NCBI GenBank assembly: GCA_027422505.1
Contig: JAPQWV010000414.1
Location: forward strand, 310,001-374,000
Source of the DNA: Craterostigma plantagineum
Lineage: Eukaryota > Streptophyta > Magnoliopsida > Lamiales > Linderniaceae
DNA: 64,000 nt
Reading direction: 5' to 3'
Shown: in pieces, positions 31,912-44,635 of the stretch
How the letters are laid out: every line of letters begins with the position of its first letter
Position numbering within the stretch: position 1 is the first letter of the stretch
Notes under the pieces: generated by a model
Database searches by the model: none
What the model saw: only the letters and a program-made list of their open reading frames with translations
What the model was told of the DNA's origin: nothing
Translations under genes and position numbers: made by a program

Positions 31912-32890
31912 GATAATGCACTTCAAGAAAAGAAAACTTTAAACATTGAGCACCTAATTCTCTACAAAGATAGAGCCCAGAAAATACATCACAAGTGATA
32001 CGCAGTTAAGCGAATGATGGGCACGAATCACATTAAAGCTATTCAACAATCATTAAGGAAATATATCCCCGACCAAGAAGGATAATAGTACCCGATTCCC
32101 ATTGCATTCGGCAACAAATGCAAGTAAATGGCTGATCAACATAAAAAAAAAAAAAAAAAAAAAAGAGGTAGTCATAAAAAAGCTCAAAAACAAGGATAAT
32201 GCTTTCTCTGTTTCATCATGAAGAGCCTGATAAAATGCCCTAAACAGCAATATAAAAACTGATCCTAACTCACTGGTTTTCAATTACTGTCGCTGCCTTA
32301 TTATCTATAAAATCAATTGCAAGTATGGGTTGCACTACAATTTACCAATTAACAGCACTAATTTTGCATTTCCGTTTTCCAACCTAAGCATCACAGCAAA
32401 AAAGAAAAAAGGTAAAAACGCGAGCAGACTTTGATAACATAGCCGACGCCAAAAATCCTAAACACATAAATCCACGTACAAAATCGGTTTCGAAACGTGC
32501 AACACGTCATTATCAATAAAGAAAATACATAAATTTTATGCCTCAAAAACCAGCTGCAACTAAGACGCCTGCCGCCTTGCCTTCCTCGATAACACCGCCG
32601 AGATGGAACAAAAAAATTGCTATTTTTGCTTGGAGGTGGTAGAATAGATGTAGAATCAATGTGGATTAGATCTTACAGACAATGAAGAATTAAAGATCAC
32701 GCACACCAAAAAAAAAATTCAATTACGTCAGCAAACAAAAAGTCTACTGTATTTGGGAACGTTGAGCGCGATTAGAGCAGTAGAGTAGACCCCTTTTAGG
32801 GGAATATGCTTTCAAACTTGGGGGATTTTCATCAATTCACAAGCAAGCTTCAATGTACGTACTCGATTACTGAGAACATATTTTTTGGCA
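31912..32890. other. RER1 upstream region, no other gene
   Basis: Leader and promoter side of RER1. Contains a poly-A run of about 22 bases (32143-32164). A non-coding first exon is likely somewhere here, but no donor-acceptor pair could be fixed. No other gene was recognised. Confidence 0.5.
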
Positions 32891-33007
32891 AAGAGCAAAT
32901 ACCTAAAGTGATACCCAATGTTTACCCCTTGGACCAATTTATCTCGATGTTTCGTGAGGATCAATTTAGTCCTCGGTATCGAATTTGCACCAAATTGTGT
33001 TGGAAAT

Positions 33008-33950
33008 TGATATGGGGCTATCCCAATCAACAAGATTTATTTGTGGGGTTCAAGAAATTTAAATAACGGTAGAGCGAATATTGTGAGGTATTTAATGGCG
33101 TAAGGTGTTGTTTTATGATGGGGACGTAATGGGGACCTGTTTGGGGCATCGAGGACCTATCTGGGGCGTGTTTGGGACATTGGAGCGTATTGGGGACCTG
33201 TTTAGGACATTGGGGACCTCTCTGGGAGAATATTTGGTACGTCGGGGACCTGTTTGGACACGTTGGGAACATGGGGGGACCTGTTTGAGCGTGTTTGGCA
33301 CGTAGGGGACCTGTTTGAACGAACGTGGGGACCTGTTTGAACATAAACGAAATAACACAAGGATTACGTGGTTCGGATCTTTGCAGATCCTACGTCCACG
33401 GGCGCTCTAAAACGGGTTTTCACTATACTTAGCAGATTTACACGCTCATAACTCACTTTCACTCATATATGTTAAAGATCTTGAGGAAGAGAACTATTAC
33501 AGTAAGAAAGAGAGATTTCTAGGTGTTTTTCGTGTGTGAGAAAGTGTTAGAATGAGAATCGTTGTTCTGAGAAATGGCTAAGTCCCTCCTTTTATAGCAG
33601 CTCCCAACAGCCTTCCCAAGTAGTATCCCAGGATTTCAGGGGACGTGACTGGTATGGTACAATGAACAGTGACGAATGTTGATTGAATGACAGCCTGCAA
33701 ATGGCTACAGCTTTTCCCACAGTGATACTGCCCCATCCATGGTCGACACGCTCTTTTCTGCTGTTTCATCGTCCTGAAATACCCAAAAGTCTTCCCTCCT
33801 TTGTCCGGATAATGCCTATATTCGGGGGACCTTCGCAGGTCCTTTCTCCCAGGTCCGATTCTATACCTTATTATGGGCCTTCCTTCTTTCTGGCTTATTG
33901 GGCTTCTCCTTTTTTTGTTTTCTCGGTCCATCTTAGTTGAGTCCACATCA
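33008..33950 (-). repeat. 3' LTR of the gypsy element
   Basis: 943 bp. On the minus strand a TATA-type CTATAAAAGG lies at about 33588-33600 and a GTGGACGTAGGATC...GAACCACGTAATCC phrase common in plant LTRs at about 33365-33400. It carries a 200-bp minisatellite missing from the other LTR, and lacks an 18-bp piece the other has near 42625. Confidence 0.9.
33127..33335 (+). repeat. GGGGACCTGTTTG minisatellite inside the LTR
   Basis: About seven irregular units built on GGGGACCTGTTTG with GGxACGTTGG spacers. In the other LTR the same place has a deletion of about 245 bp between GGGGCATCG and GGCGCTCT, so most units exist only in this LTR. Confidence 0.75.
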
Positions 33951-35784
33951 ACCACTCCCCTACTCTAATTTGTCGTTTGGAACAAAAGTCAATTAGAGTA
34001 AAATAGTAAGATGGGCCTTACCTCCTTATTAGGGACCTGCCGTAATTATTTCTTGAAGGGACACGCCTTTGCGAGTGGTTTAAGGTCCGAGCAGTGTGTT
34101 GGGTTCCTGGCGCAGGTATGACGTCCTCATGGTATGTCTGCTGGCCAGTGTGGAGAAGGGAATCAGTTCCCAAGTTCCTCATCGTACCCTCTGTAGCTCC
34201 CTTGCTCCTTCGCGTCATGGTGGCTAAGGATGTCCACGAGGAGATTCCTCCTTCCGTAGGAACGGAGGATGTTCCTTTAGTTCCTTCTCCTGTTTTGGGA
34301 GCTCAAGAAGTTCCCATTACTGCCCTGCCTCATGTTTCGGAAGGAAAACAATTTCATCAAAAAATTTAGAAAGAAAAAGCAAAAAAGGGGGATTCCTTCA
34401 CTCTTCCTCAGGAAACGAAGTGCTGGGCCACTTTTGGGGATCTGTAGGGGCCTCAGTGGTCAAGCCCCCCACTTCCGTGGATCATCCGAACATAGCTGGA
34501 AAGATGATCATGGTAAGTCGTTTGGTGCTCCCAGATGATCCATTTCCCAGGGGTTGGCGTGCCATCCTCCGTTGTGTTCTAGTCCATTCTAGCGTCCTTT
34601 TCGTAAGTTTGGCTTCTTTGTCTAGGTGGGCTGCATAGCCGCCGTATCGTTCGCCCATTCGTCAGTCCAGGGGTTGGAGCGAGTTAGTGGAGCAGCGCGA
34701 GAGGGAACTGCGGAGCTCCCAGGAACAAAGAAAGGCAGGAGCACATACTGTTCGTGGAATAGTGCGGAGAGGAGCTGTGGATCTCCTTCGCTAAAGAGAA
34801 GGAAGAGTGGGCTCCCTAGCTGGTGGGGGAGGAGGCTGAAGGTACTTGCTTCTCTCTGCAGCATCTCCCGTTTATGGTGGTTGGAAAGGAGTTCCTAGAG
34901 GACCTAGCCAAGGACCGGCACCAAGCACACATTTGATTGTTTGAGTGAGATCACCAAGCTCTTAGAGGATTCTTGTTTTTGGCTTGACGCCGCGAGGGAG
35001 CATGTAGAGGTCTTGGGGTATTATGGGAATGGGCTGTGGAGCCCCCTTGAGGATTAAAAGTAGGAGAGTGCCACACTCATGGAACATCGTGAAAAGAGGC
35101 TACAGAGCTCCTAGTGAAATGGAGGAATGGGATGCTGTTTTTGATGACACGGTGAATGACGTAGTTTCCCACTTGGAGGACGTGAAGGCTGGAACTTCGT
35201 GCTTTTACCAGCAGCGCCATCTGTCCATAGCAGTTGGGAGAAAGTTCTCGAGGGACCTGATCGAGGATTGACGCCAGCGTACTTGAAAGATCCTCTTTTC
35301 TTGAGGGACTTCGTGCTTTCGGAGAGGTCCCTAGTTACTCGAAAATCCTCACTTTTGGATCCCTGCTGTCGAGAAGCACATAGAGGTCTTGACCCATGCT
35401 ACTGTCTCGTCACCCCAGCTCATCAGGAAACTCCGCTTCTTGTAATATTTTTGGGGAGCTTAACTCCCCTGGTGGGGACCTGATGGCGGAGTTCCTCTAC
35501 AAGCCTTGGAGGAGATCCTCAGGTCCTGTTGTACATTGCTTCTAGCTCCCTGGGACATCCTCTTTCTTTTCCTTTTTCAGGGTGGTGCTAGCCTGTAAGA
35601 AAATCTATGCCTTTTTAAGGGTGGTGATAACCTGTAAGAAGATCTATGTTATTTTCCTTTCGAGATACGATGGTAAGGACTTGGGGAGCTTAACTCCCAT
35701 TGTTCGTAAGTTTCGTTGGAGTTCCCTTCCTCCTCGTATTATATTTCTCTCTCGTCATTGTGGGACCTGATGGATGTTTTTGGG

Positions 35785-36440
35785 AACATCATTATCGTGG
35801 CATGGTTATAGCGCCAGCTCGCTTATCAATTCGTAAGCCAAGTATGAATTCACGCCCTTGGTTGCAATGACCGTCTCATTGTCCTCGGGTGTCGCTTTGC
35901 GCTAGGCTCTCCTTGTCCTTAGCGAGTTCAGTATCTGGGTAGACACTTAGGTCTACAAAATTATAACCCCGGGGATCCCCTCATCGATTTACCCTGGTTA
36001 TAGCGCCAGCTTCGCTCTTAGGTACCGTTCACGTCGCAGGCCTACTGAGAGCCTTTGATGTCCTGTACACCACAGCCCGTCAGCGGCGGCATCTTGTACG
36101 CCCTCATGGGCATCTTTCACGTCGCAGACCTGTGGCCTTTGATGTCGGGTACACCGCCGACCCGTCGGTCTTTGGCATCATCTCACGTCGCAGACTATCA
36201 GTCTTTGATGTCTTTGTACGCCGCAGGCCCGTCGACCCTTGGTATCGAGTATTTTCATAAGTGGATTGTCTATTGTATCATATTGTATATATTCCGACAA
36301 GGAGGTATTTTCATAGGAATATAATTAGTTTACCCTGGTTATAGCGCCAGCTTAGCTTGAACGTGCGGTTATAGCGCCCGCTTGCTTATATGCGTGGTTA
36401 TAGCACCCGCTCGCTTACATGCGTGGTTATAGCGTCCTCT
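35785..36440. repeat. Short dispersed tandem units in the gypsy element 3' region
   Basis: GGTTATAGCGCC(A/C)GC-type units recur at about 35804, 35996, 36337, 36367, 36397 and 36425; the last four are spaced about 30 bp. Between them CACGTCGCAG(A/G)C...TTTGATGTC units recur three times (about 36030-36220). No protein signal. Confidence 0.7.
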
Positions 36441-37175
36441 CGCTTAATATCTGGGCTCCTTGTTGGAGGCCTGAGATTTGAGAGTGATGGCGAAATGGAG
36501 ACCCCTCTCTTCTCGGTTGACAACGAGGTCCCTGACCCCAGATCTCCCGAGGTTCGGATGTCAGCATGGAGCTATCTTCTAGGTCCCCTGGACCTTCGCA
36601 TGTTAGCGCAGAACTTGACTTTTTTGTCTTCAACCAGCACAGAGCTAGGTTTCAGCTGGTTTGGTGATCCCTTATTAACTTCGCATGCTGGCGAGGAGCT
36701 CAGCATGGAGATCTCGAACACACGGATCATGTCCTTGTTTTCAGCAAGGAGCTTGTCTTTAGGTCCCCGGGAGTTAGGGCCTTCACGTCAGCGCGGAGCT
36801 GGACTGTAGGTTTGGAACATATGAATCCGCTCTTCGTGCGTCTGCGCGGAGATGCTCATAGATCCCATGAGGCGGGATCGTAATGTGTCGTGTGGAACTG
36901 CCTTACTCGCCCTGGAAAATCAGATCAAGTCGTTAGCCAACTTATACTTATTGAATCTTAAGACCTTTATAGGGGATCATGTCCCGGATGTCGGCGGAGC
37001 TCTTGCCGTCAGGTGGGGCTGTGACCTCGAATCTTAAGACCTTTATAGGGGATCAATTTCTCCCGTGGTTTACCATTAGTTTTCTCCCAGAACCTCGCTT
37101 GGGGTTTGAATTCGAGGTCCGTGATTATGGCAGGACAGAGATAGTCCGCCCTTATCGTTGTTCTCGTTCCCGGAC

Positions 37176-38857
37176 TTATATCCCACATGCTATCCTACAC
37201 ATCCCTTCTTGCCTTTCGATTACGTGCCCTTCAGGACCTTCGTGACCGAGTCCTCTAATTGTCGTCTCCTTCCATGCTTTCCACAACTTCCCTACCTCCT
37301 TCTCTTTTACCGTGAAATTGGCGATGCCATCCTCTCTGATGGTCAAAACCCGGCTCGTCATATTGGCCAAGTAGTCAACTCTACGACTTTCCTTCCTTTC
37401 ATCGTTCCCCTTCGTTTGTACTACCGGTTGTGAATCTAGGAACCAAATGACGTCCCATGTCCCGTCTCCTTCGCAATCCTCCAGAAGTTAAGGCTTTGTA
37501 TTCAGAATCATTCTCAGGGAATTTGAAGGTCGTGACGAGAAGGAGCTCCTCTTCTATCGGGCTAATGATAAGGACCTCCGCTCCAGATCTATGGGAGGTC
37601 ATAGATCCGTATGTGTGCACCTCCCATCGCTGCTTATGTGGTCCTTTGGTGATTTCATGCATAACGTTGAAGAGGATCTGAGCTTTTTGGCGGCCGTCCG
37701 TTGTCTGAATTCCCCCTTGCACTCCCTAGCTTGATGGTGCATTTCACCATTCTCCCGTGTAGATCGGACTGACTTATCGTCTGGTTTCATCCTCCCACAG
37801 CACCTTGCTTCATAAAGTAGGTCGGCTTTGGGAGGTCCCTTCTTTCTTTAGTAAGACGGAGCTAATGCTTCCATGGAGAAATGTGGCGCCAGCCCGTCCC
37901 CTATTAGATGTATTGTGGAGGTGTTCCTTTGATTCTTCAAAGGTCTGTTCGCATTCCTTATTCTGCTCGTGCTCTTCGCTCCTTCGTATCGCTTTTGAAG
38001 AATAGGAGACTCTTCTTGGCTGAGAGCCACTAACCTCCCTACTGGCCTCTGGACCTCCCAAATCCCCTGGTAGGCGTTTATGGTGCTGGGGACCTCACAC
38101 CCAGAGGTGGAGTCCACCAGCTGATTCACTCGGGGTGATGGAGAATGATCCCTAGGACACGCGTTGCTCAGGTCCCTGAAGTCAATATACATCCTCCGCT
38201 TTCCGTTTCGACATTAGCCGGCTATGTAGGGAACTGGATCTCTTGGACATGACCTGCTTGGCAAAGCTCGTCTACTTCCTCCTTCAGGATCTGGGCTCCT
38301 TCAGTCCCGCACGGTCGGAGCTTCTATGCTGGGTCGTCCTCTTGGTATGACGATGTGTGGTGATATCCGGGCGAACTTCTGTCATATACTTTGGAGAAAA
38401 TGCGAATAGGTCCGCATTTTTTGTAGACATCCCTCCAGCTCCTTGTCGGGATCTTGTTGTGAGCTAGAGGGCCTCTTTCCTTTCATCTCACTCCTTTGAT
38501 CTCTCATTTTTTGTACTATGTCTTCTTTTTGTTGCTGCCTTAGCATCATTTGGATCGCATCGTCAGGAGCTTCGTCAACTTCTCCGCCATTGGATGGGCT
38601 CTTTCTCCATGTCCTTTAAGCGTCGTGATTCCTTCCATTGGTTGTATCTCCGGAGGTCGGACTTCCCATGTCCAAGGCATCGTTATGTGGTCTGGCCATA
38701 TGTGTTCCATCTCCTGGGATAAATCGAACTTTGGCTGACGCATCCTTGTGCTTCTCATAAATCCCCTTGCGTTGGATCTCTTATCGCATGAGTTTAGAAC
38801 TCTTGGGCACTTGTCGGGATCTTCTTTATTTGGTCTTCCCTCCATGATGAGGATCAA
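37176..38857 (-). pseudogene. Decayed gypsy protease-RT-RNase H remnant
   Basis: On the minus strand 38192-37848 opens MYIDFRDLSNACPRDH and LVDSTSGCE, typical of gypsy RT, then jumps to a later RT segment (QRPVGRLVALS), so the catalytic centre is missing through internal deletion. RNase H remnants follow: WEVHTYGSMTSHRSGAEVLI at 37399-37722 (the first catalytic Asp is Tyr) and LANMTS-like sequence at 37370. The segment 38857-38546 may be the protease side but is weak. Integrase was not seen. Confidence 0.65.
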
Positions 38858-39239
38858 GGCTCTGGGGAGAATGGACGTGACCTAATTTGGAGGAAGTGGG
38901 GGTTGTCTGCCCTCATTAGGCACAGATCCCCCTACTTCTTTTTTCGGCGAGTTTGGAGTCATGTTTGACATCACGGCCAACAAACACGATCTGTGGAGCT
39001 TGAGATTTTTGCCTACTCAGGTGTACGATTTTGGCCTCTGTTGGAGGTTAGGATCCACCTCGCCCGGAGCTCCTATTATGTTAGAGATGTGAGCCTTCAT
39101 CAGCACTGGGCCCTAGAAGAGGCCAGGATTGTCTGCTCAGTCGACACAGATCCCCCGGACTTATTCTCTGCTGCCTTCAGACGTTGGTCGAGGCTAGGGT
39201 CTACGAACTTCCTTCGATGTTCCGTTAGGAAAGGCCCTT

Positions 39240-41480
39240 CGATTTCATCCTTCATAGGATAGTAATCGTTAGTGTGATGCATGTATTAATATGGTGTTAA
39301 GAATGTAAATGAAGATGAGATTTAGATGGCCCTGGAGCTCCGGTTAAGAGCCTTTTCGTCACGGGATATCTCCCAGCTGATGTCAGGACCTCCTCCATGT
39401 TGTCGCGTAACAGAATGGAGTTCCACAAGACCCTAAGAAGAGATCCTGGCAGTTCCTTGTTGTGAGTTTAGGGCGGTAATGGTTTGGTCATGCTTCTCGC
39501 TTGCTCCTTCCCATCAGTTTCGTGGCCTACTTCTCTTAATGGGCGTTGGCGACTTTACTTCGTTTGTGCTAAGGTACCTTCCTACTGATGTATGCATGGA
39601 GGTCCCCATTCTCCCTCTGTTGAGGGTCGCGACGTGGGGACGGAAAGTATCTTCACGGAGGAGCATCTCGGATCCTTCATGGAGCTGATATAGTAGATCC
39701 CTAACAAAAGGATCGGTGTTTTTCCATCATAGTGGAACTGGTCCAGAGGTCCCCGAAAGCAAACCTTCGTATGCGACCGAGGCGCAGGACTTGGAGATTT
39801 CAGACTCATGACTCGCGTCTTTGTTTCCAAGCAGCTGGTTTTTCATAAATCCTCCTTGGTGGCTTTTTTATGCTTGTGGAGAGCAAGGTCATAGGTCTGA
39901 TCTGATAGGTAGGTCCTTCCTTCGTTACTGACGCGGAGCTGGTCTTTGGGGATCCCCATTAGATGATTGAATCTTTGCATGCCAGCGAGGAGCAGGGCTT
40001 ATAAACTCCGAACGGAGAAATCGAGCCTTCGTACGTTAGTGCGGAGTCGAGCTTAGGTTGGGTCTTTGACTAACTTAAAGTTCCTAAGCGTCAATGATCT
40101 GTTTCGAAAACCAAGCCTTAGCTTTCAGATGATGGCGGGGCTGTCGCGCCTTTGCCTAGAGAGAATGGGGGTCGTCTGCCCTTATACGGCATAGATCCCC
40201 AGGACTCCTTGTTGATCCCCTTCAAATCATGCTTGCTACCGCGACTACCACCACTTTAAGGTGTTCCATCATGATGATCCACTTGATCATATCCTTCAAA
40301 TAACAACAGTTATTAGTGCGGTGCATATATTTATCATGATAAAATAATATATAATAGAGAATAAGATCTAGAGGGCCCTGAGGTCCCGACTAAGAGCCTT
40401 AAGTGCGGGATGTCTCCCCTGGATTTTCATGTGCCCACGTGAAATGGGGCTTTTATCTCTCGCGGATCTTCAGGTGTCGGTGTGGAGTCAGACTTCTTTG
40501 CAAACACGGAGTTGGTCTTCGTAAACCTCAGTGGGTCTCCACCAAGGAGTTGAGTTTTACGGATCAACTTGGAGCTTGGCTCTTAGATTCCAAATATAGG
40601 AGCTCAGGCCTTCATGGAGCTGGGCTTTTTAAGACTTCTGCTGGCGCGGAGCTAGACTCTTGGGTCTTCTGCCAGCGCGGAGCTGGGAGGTCCCAGATGC
40701 GGAGCTTCGGGCTTCCTGCCAGCGCGGAGCTGGGAGGTCCCGGATGTGGAACTTCGGGTCTTTGTGCCAGCGCGGAGCTGGGTTTCAGCCGATTTGGAGA
40801 TCCCCCGTAACGGACTTTACGTGCTAGCGAGGAGCTCGGCACGGAGATCTCAAACACATAGATCATATCTTTATTTTCAGCACGAATCTGGTCTCGTAAC
40901 TCCCTAGTGATTCTTCACAAAGGGGTCAGGCTTTGCGCGTGGAGCTTGGCTCTTAGATCTCGAATATAGGAGCTCAGGACTTTGCGCCAGCACGGAGCTG
41001 GGGAGATCTAGAATGCGAAGCTTCGGATCTTCTTGCCAGCGCAGAGTTGGGGAGATTCCAAAGGCGGAGCTCTGTATCTTCTTGCCAGCACGGAGCTGTG
41101 GTTTGAGGTCCCTCCGGCCTTTGTACACCATTGTGGAGCTGGGCCTCTAAGTCCGTCAAATGCTCAGGTGCATGATTCGGGCTCTGTTGGCCATTGGAGT
41201 CCTCAGTGCCGAACGCCCTATTATGACAGGGACATGAGTCCTGATGGAACTGGCCCCTATCTGGAGGAGGTGGACGTGGTCTGCCTTTATCAGGCACAGT
41301 TCCTACAGACTCCTTTAGGGCAACTGTCTGGATGAGCCTCTTTATTCCGTCCTTCAAACAATAACACTTGTTAGTGCGATCACATATTAATTATGATAAC
41401 AATATTATATAATTGAGAAGGGATGTAGAGGGCCCTGAAATTCTGGCCAAGGGCCTTATCAGCGTTGGATGTCATCTATG
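39240..41480. repeat. About 1.05-kb higher-order repeat in the gypsy leader
   Basis: Landmarks recur with similar order and spacing: GTTAGTG(C/T)G-ATGCAT...GGCCCTG...AAGAGCC near 39260-39355, 40313-40400 and 41368-41455 (spacing about 1,050 bp), and a TCTGCC-TTA-GGCACAGAT phrase near 38910, 40170 and 41280. Copies are divergent. They lie between the primer site and the pol remnant, so in the 5' untranslated/gag zone. Confidence 0.65.
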
Positions 41481-41574
41481 GATCTTGCCCCTCATGAAAC
41501 TTGGCTTTTATCTCCCACTGGTCTTCGAGTGTCGGCGTTGAGCTGACTTCTAGGTCCACGGACCTTCGTATGCT

Positions 41575-41880
41575 CGCGCGGAGCTGGACTCTTGGCTCCT
41601 GAAAGCGGAGCTTCGGATTTTCTTACCAGCGTGGAGCCGGGAGGTCCCGAAAGCGGAGCTTCGGGTCTTCTTGCCAGCGGGGAGCTGGGCTCTTAGGTCA
41701 TGAAGGGGGAGCTTCGGGTCTTTTCGCCAGCGTGGAGCTGGGCTCTTAGGTCCTGAAGGGGGAGCTTCGGGTCTTCTTGCCAGCGCGGAGCTGGGCTCTT
41801 AGGTCCCAAAGGGGGAGCTTCGGGTCTTTTTGCCAGTGTGGAGCTGGGCTCTTAGGTCCCGAAGGGGGAGCTTCGGGGTC
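41575..41880. repeat. 53-bp tandem repeat array
   Basis: Units of 53 bp such as GGGGGAGCTTCGGGTCTTC...GCCAGCG-GGAGCTGGGCTCTTAGGTCC. Unit starts at 41705, 41758, 41811 and 41864 are exactly 53 bp apart, with two looser units before them (41605, 41653). Older diverged units occur at about 40610-41110 and 36600-36800. Confidence 0.9.
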
Positions 41881-43129
41881 TTCATCCTTTCTGGCCCGTG
41901 TTTCAGGTCCTAGACGTTCCTCACCACGTTGGGCAGTTTCTGGAGGTCCTCCTTCGCACATTGTGGGTCTAGGTTCTTCGATATGGACAAATCTTCCTCC
42001 ATTGACGTCTCGCGCGTTTCGTTTTGTCCCAACAGAACAGAAACAGCAAATCCTCGCACAACTTCATACTCTAGCAACGAAAAAAGTTACTCACGTCTTC
42101 AACTCGGATTTCCCACTGACGGCGCCATTTGATATGGGGCTATCCCAATCAACAAGATTTATTTGTGGGGTTCAAGAAATTTAAATAACGGTAGATTAAA
42201 TATTGTGAGGTATTTAATGGCGTAAGGTGCTGTTTTTACGATGGGGACGTAATGGGGACCTGTTTGGGGCATCGGGCGCTCTAAAACGGGTTTTCACTAT
42301 ACATAGCAGATTTACACGCTCATAACTCACTTTCACTCATATATGTTAAAGATCTTGAGGAAGAGAACTATTACAGTAAGAAATAGAGATTTCTAGGTGT
42401 TTTTTTGTGTGTGAGAAAGTGTTAGAATGAGAATCGTTGTTCTGAGAAATGGCTAAGTCCCTCCTTTTATAGCAGCTCCCAACAGCCTTTCCAAGTAGTA
42501 TCCCAGGATTTCAGGGGACGTGACTGGTATGGTACAATGAACAGTGACGAATGTTGATTGAATGACAGCCTGCAAATGGCTACAGCTTTTCCCACAGTGA
42601 TACTGCCCCATCCATGGTCGACACGTGTCTGTGTGACTTCCTTCCCTCTTTTCTGCTGTTCCATCGTCCTGAAATACCCAAAAGTCTTCCCTCCTTTGTC
42701 CGGATAATGCCTATATTCGGGGAACCTTCGCAGGCCCTTTCTCCCAGGTCCGATTCTCGACCTTATTATGGGCCTTCCTTCTTTCTGGGCTTATTGGGCT
42801 TCTCCTTTTTTTGTTTTCCCGGTCCATCTTAGTTGAGTCCACATCAGAAATGATAATATTTTTCTAAATATTAATGTTGGAGTTGTTTTAAATTTAATGT
42901 TGTACATTAGGTTGTTGTTGTGTTTGGTAGATGTGTATTAGCTATGATTATGTTTTTGGTCTAAGCTATGATGTGTTTGAGCAATGCTTGTAGCCTATAT
43001 ATATGTGTTGTTGTGTGTGTATATTATTATGTATCAATGTATATAAGTTACAATGTATGTAATTGTTCTATGTATTATGTATGTTATGATGTTGTGATTA
43101 AAATTAAAAACCAACATTGGTATCAGAGC

Positions 43130-44635
43130 TATGGCGATGACGGCTCGCTTACGGTTCCTGTATTGGATGGAAAAAATTACAGTAGATGGGCGGCTCAGAT
43201 GAAAGTCCTCTTCGACTACCAAGAATTGCTAGAGATCGTGGAGAAAGGCTTCAATGAAGTCAATGATACCGCCATCGATCCAGATAAGGCTATTTGTCAT
43301 GAAAGTAAGAAAAAAAAAATAAGAAGGCATTGTTCCTTATTCACCAGGGAGCAACAGATGAGGTGTTCGAGAAGATCAAAGCAGCAACAACGTCAAAGAA
43401 AGCCTGGGAAATTCTTATGACGGCATACCAAGGAGATGACAAAAAGCGAAGAAAGTCCGACTGCAGATGCTAAGCCGACAATACGAAAGCTCGCAGATGG
43501 AGACCACTGAATTGGTGTCAAACTACATAAGCCGACTACTGGTGTTGACAAATCAAATGAAACTATATGGCCGAAAGCTAGAAGATGAGGCTATTGTCGA
43601 GAAAATTCTACGATGGTTGACCGATAAATTTGATCATATTGTGGTGGCAATTGAAGAAGCACTGACTTGTCAAAGATGTCCGTAGATGCGTTGATTCGGT
43701 ACCCTACAAGCCCATGAACAACGTATGATTGAGAAGAAAACAATTATGAGGGACGAAGGTTCCGTCGAAGGAGTTCTAGCGGCGTTTAAAGTGAGCGGAA
43801 AAGGAAGACAAGCAAATGAGGGCACAAACAATGTTGAAGACGAGGAGGAAAAGGATGTTGCCGAAACTTTCAAATACAAAGTGAAGCAGACACAACCATG
43901 CAAAATCTGCTTCAGAAACAGCCACGAAGAAAGCGCTTGTTGGTACAAAGGAAAAGGTGCACTCGATGCTACTATTGTAATAAAATCGGACATCTTGAAA
44001 GGTACTGCAGGCTGCAAAACCGAGAACATATTCAGCGACAACAAGCGAATTGTTCCGAAGGTCAAGAAGAGTCTCTTCTTATGGCGAATGAACAAACATG
44101 GCTGATCAATAGTGGTTGCACAAGTCACATGTGTAAAGACGATAAAATGCTTTCACGGTTGAACAAATCAATCATGACGAAGATTCGACTTGGAGATGGC
44201 AAAGCAATTCAAGCGGAAGGTAAAGGAGTAATATGGATCAACACTAAGCAAGGTACAAAGTATGTTTCCGATGTACTCTTCGTTCCTTCCTTAACCGAAA
44301 ATATTTTGAGCGTTACGTGCATGGTTGAAAGAGGATACTCCGTCGTATTCAAAGACAACGCGTGCACCGTGTATGATTCGAAGGATATGATGTTTGCAAA
44401 GGCGACTATGACAGGAAAACGTTTTTCTTTGATGTTCAATGAAAAATGTCAAGGTGTTGAAGAAAAATGCATGTACGCGACGTTGGAACCTTCCTCATCC
44501 GAAGCAGTAACAAAATATCGTGAAGGGGGATTTATGATGAAGGAGGAGAAGCCTGTGACTAAAGAAAATAAAGTTCGAGGGTCGTTGAAGGACTCAAAAG
44601 CAAGGAGCAATCCCAAACCGAAACATCTTGTTTAA
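43130..44635 (+). pseudogene. Gag-protease of the short copia element
   Basis: Begins just after the primer site. A gag UBN2-type domain opens LTVPVLDGKNYSRW; frames change at an A-run (43311-43318) and near 43440. A CCHC knuckle (C-Y-Y-C-N-K-I-G-H-L-E-R-Y-C) is at about 43967-44010. Protease begins W-L-I-N-S-G-C (44097 onward): the catalytic Asp of the usual D-S-G is Asn here. A GAG-type C-terminal region follows to 44635 and no integrase is present. At least three frame breaks are present. The protease change predicts inactivity, so mobilisation would depend on a partner element. Confidence 0.8.

Larger units (their letters stand above)
33008..42846 (-). mobile_element. Ty3/gypsy element inserted in the copia LTR
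   Basis: LTRs are 33008-33950 and 42130-42846, and a perfect 5-bp duplication GAAAT lies at 33003-33007 and 42847-42851. Orientation is minus: on that strand the right LTR is followed, after two bases, by TGGCGCCGTCAGTGGGAAA (42127-42109), a gypsy-type primer site, and the left LTR is preceded by a purine tract AGTAGGGGAGTGGT (33951-33964). The coding remnant is a broken protease-RT-RNase H region at about 37.2-38.9 kb. Integrase was not found. The rest is non-coding and repeat-rich. It is probably a non-autonomous derivative. Confidence 0.9.

Noticed and set aside
34018..36809. Numerous open frames of 60-140 codons in the gypsy element, both strands
   Set aside because: No recognisable domain, and most span the repeat units; treated as chance frames in non-coding repeat DNA.
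41575..41880. Regularly spaced repeats resembling a CRISPR array
   Set aside because: The 53-bp units are contiguous with no unique spacers, lie inside a plant gypsy element, and no cas-type gene exists nearby.
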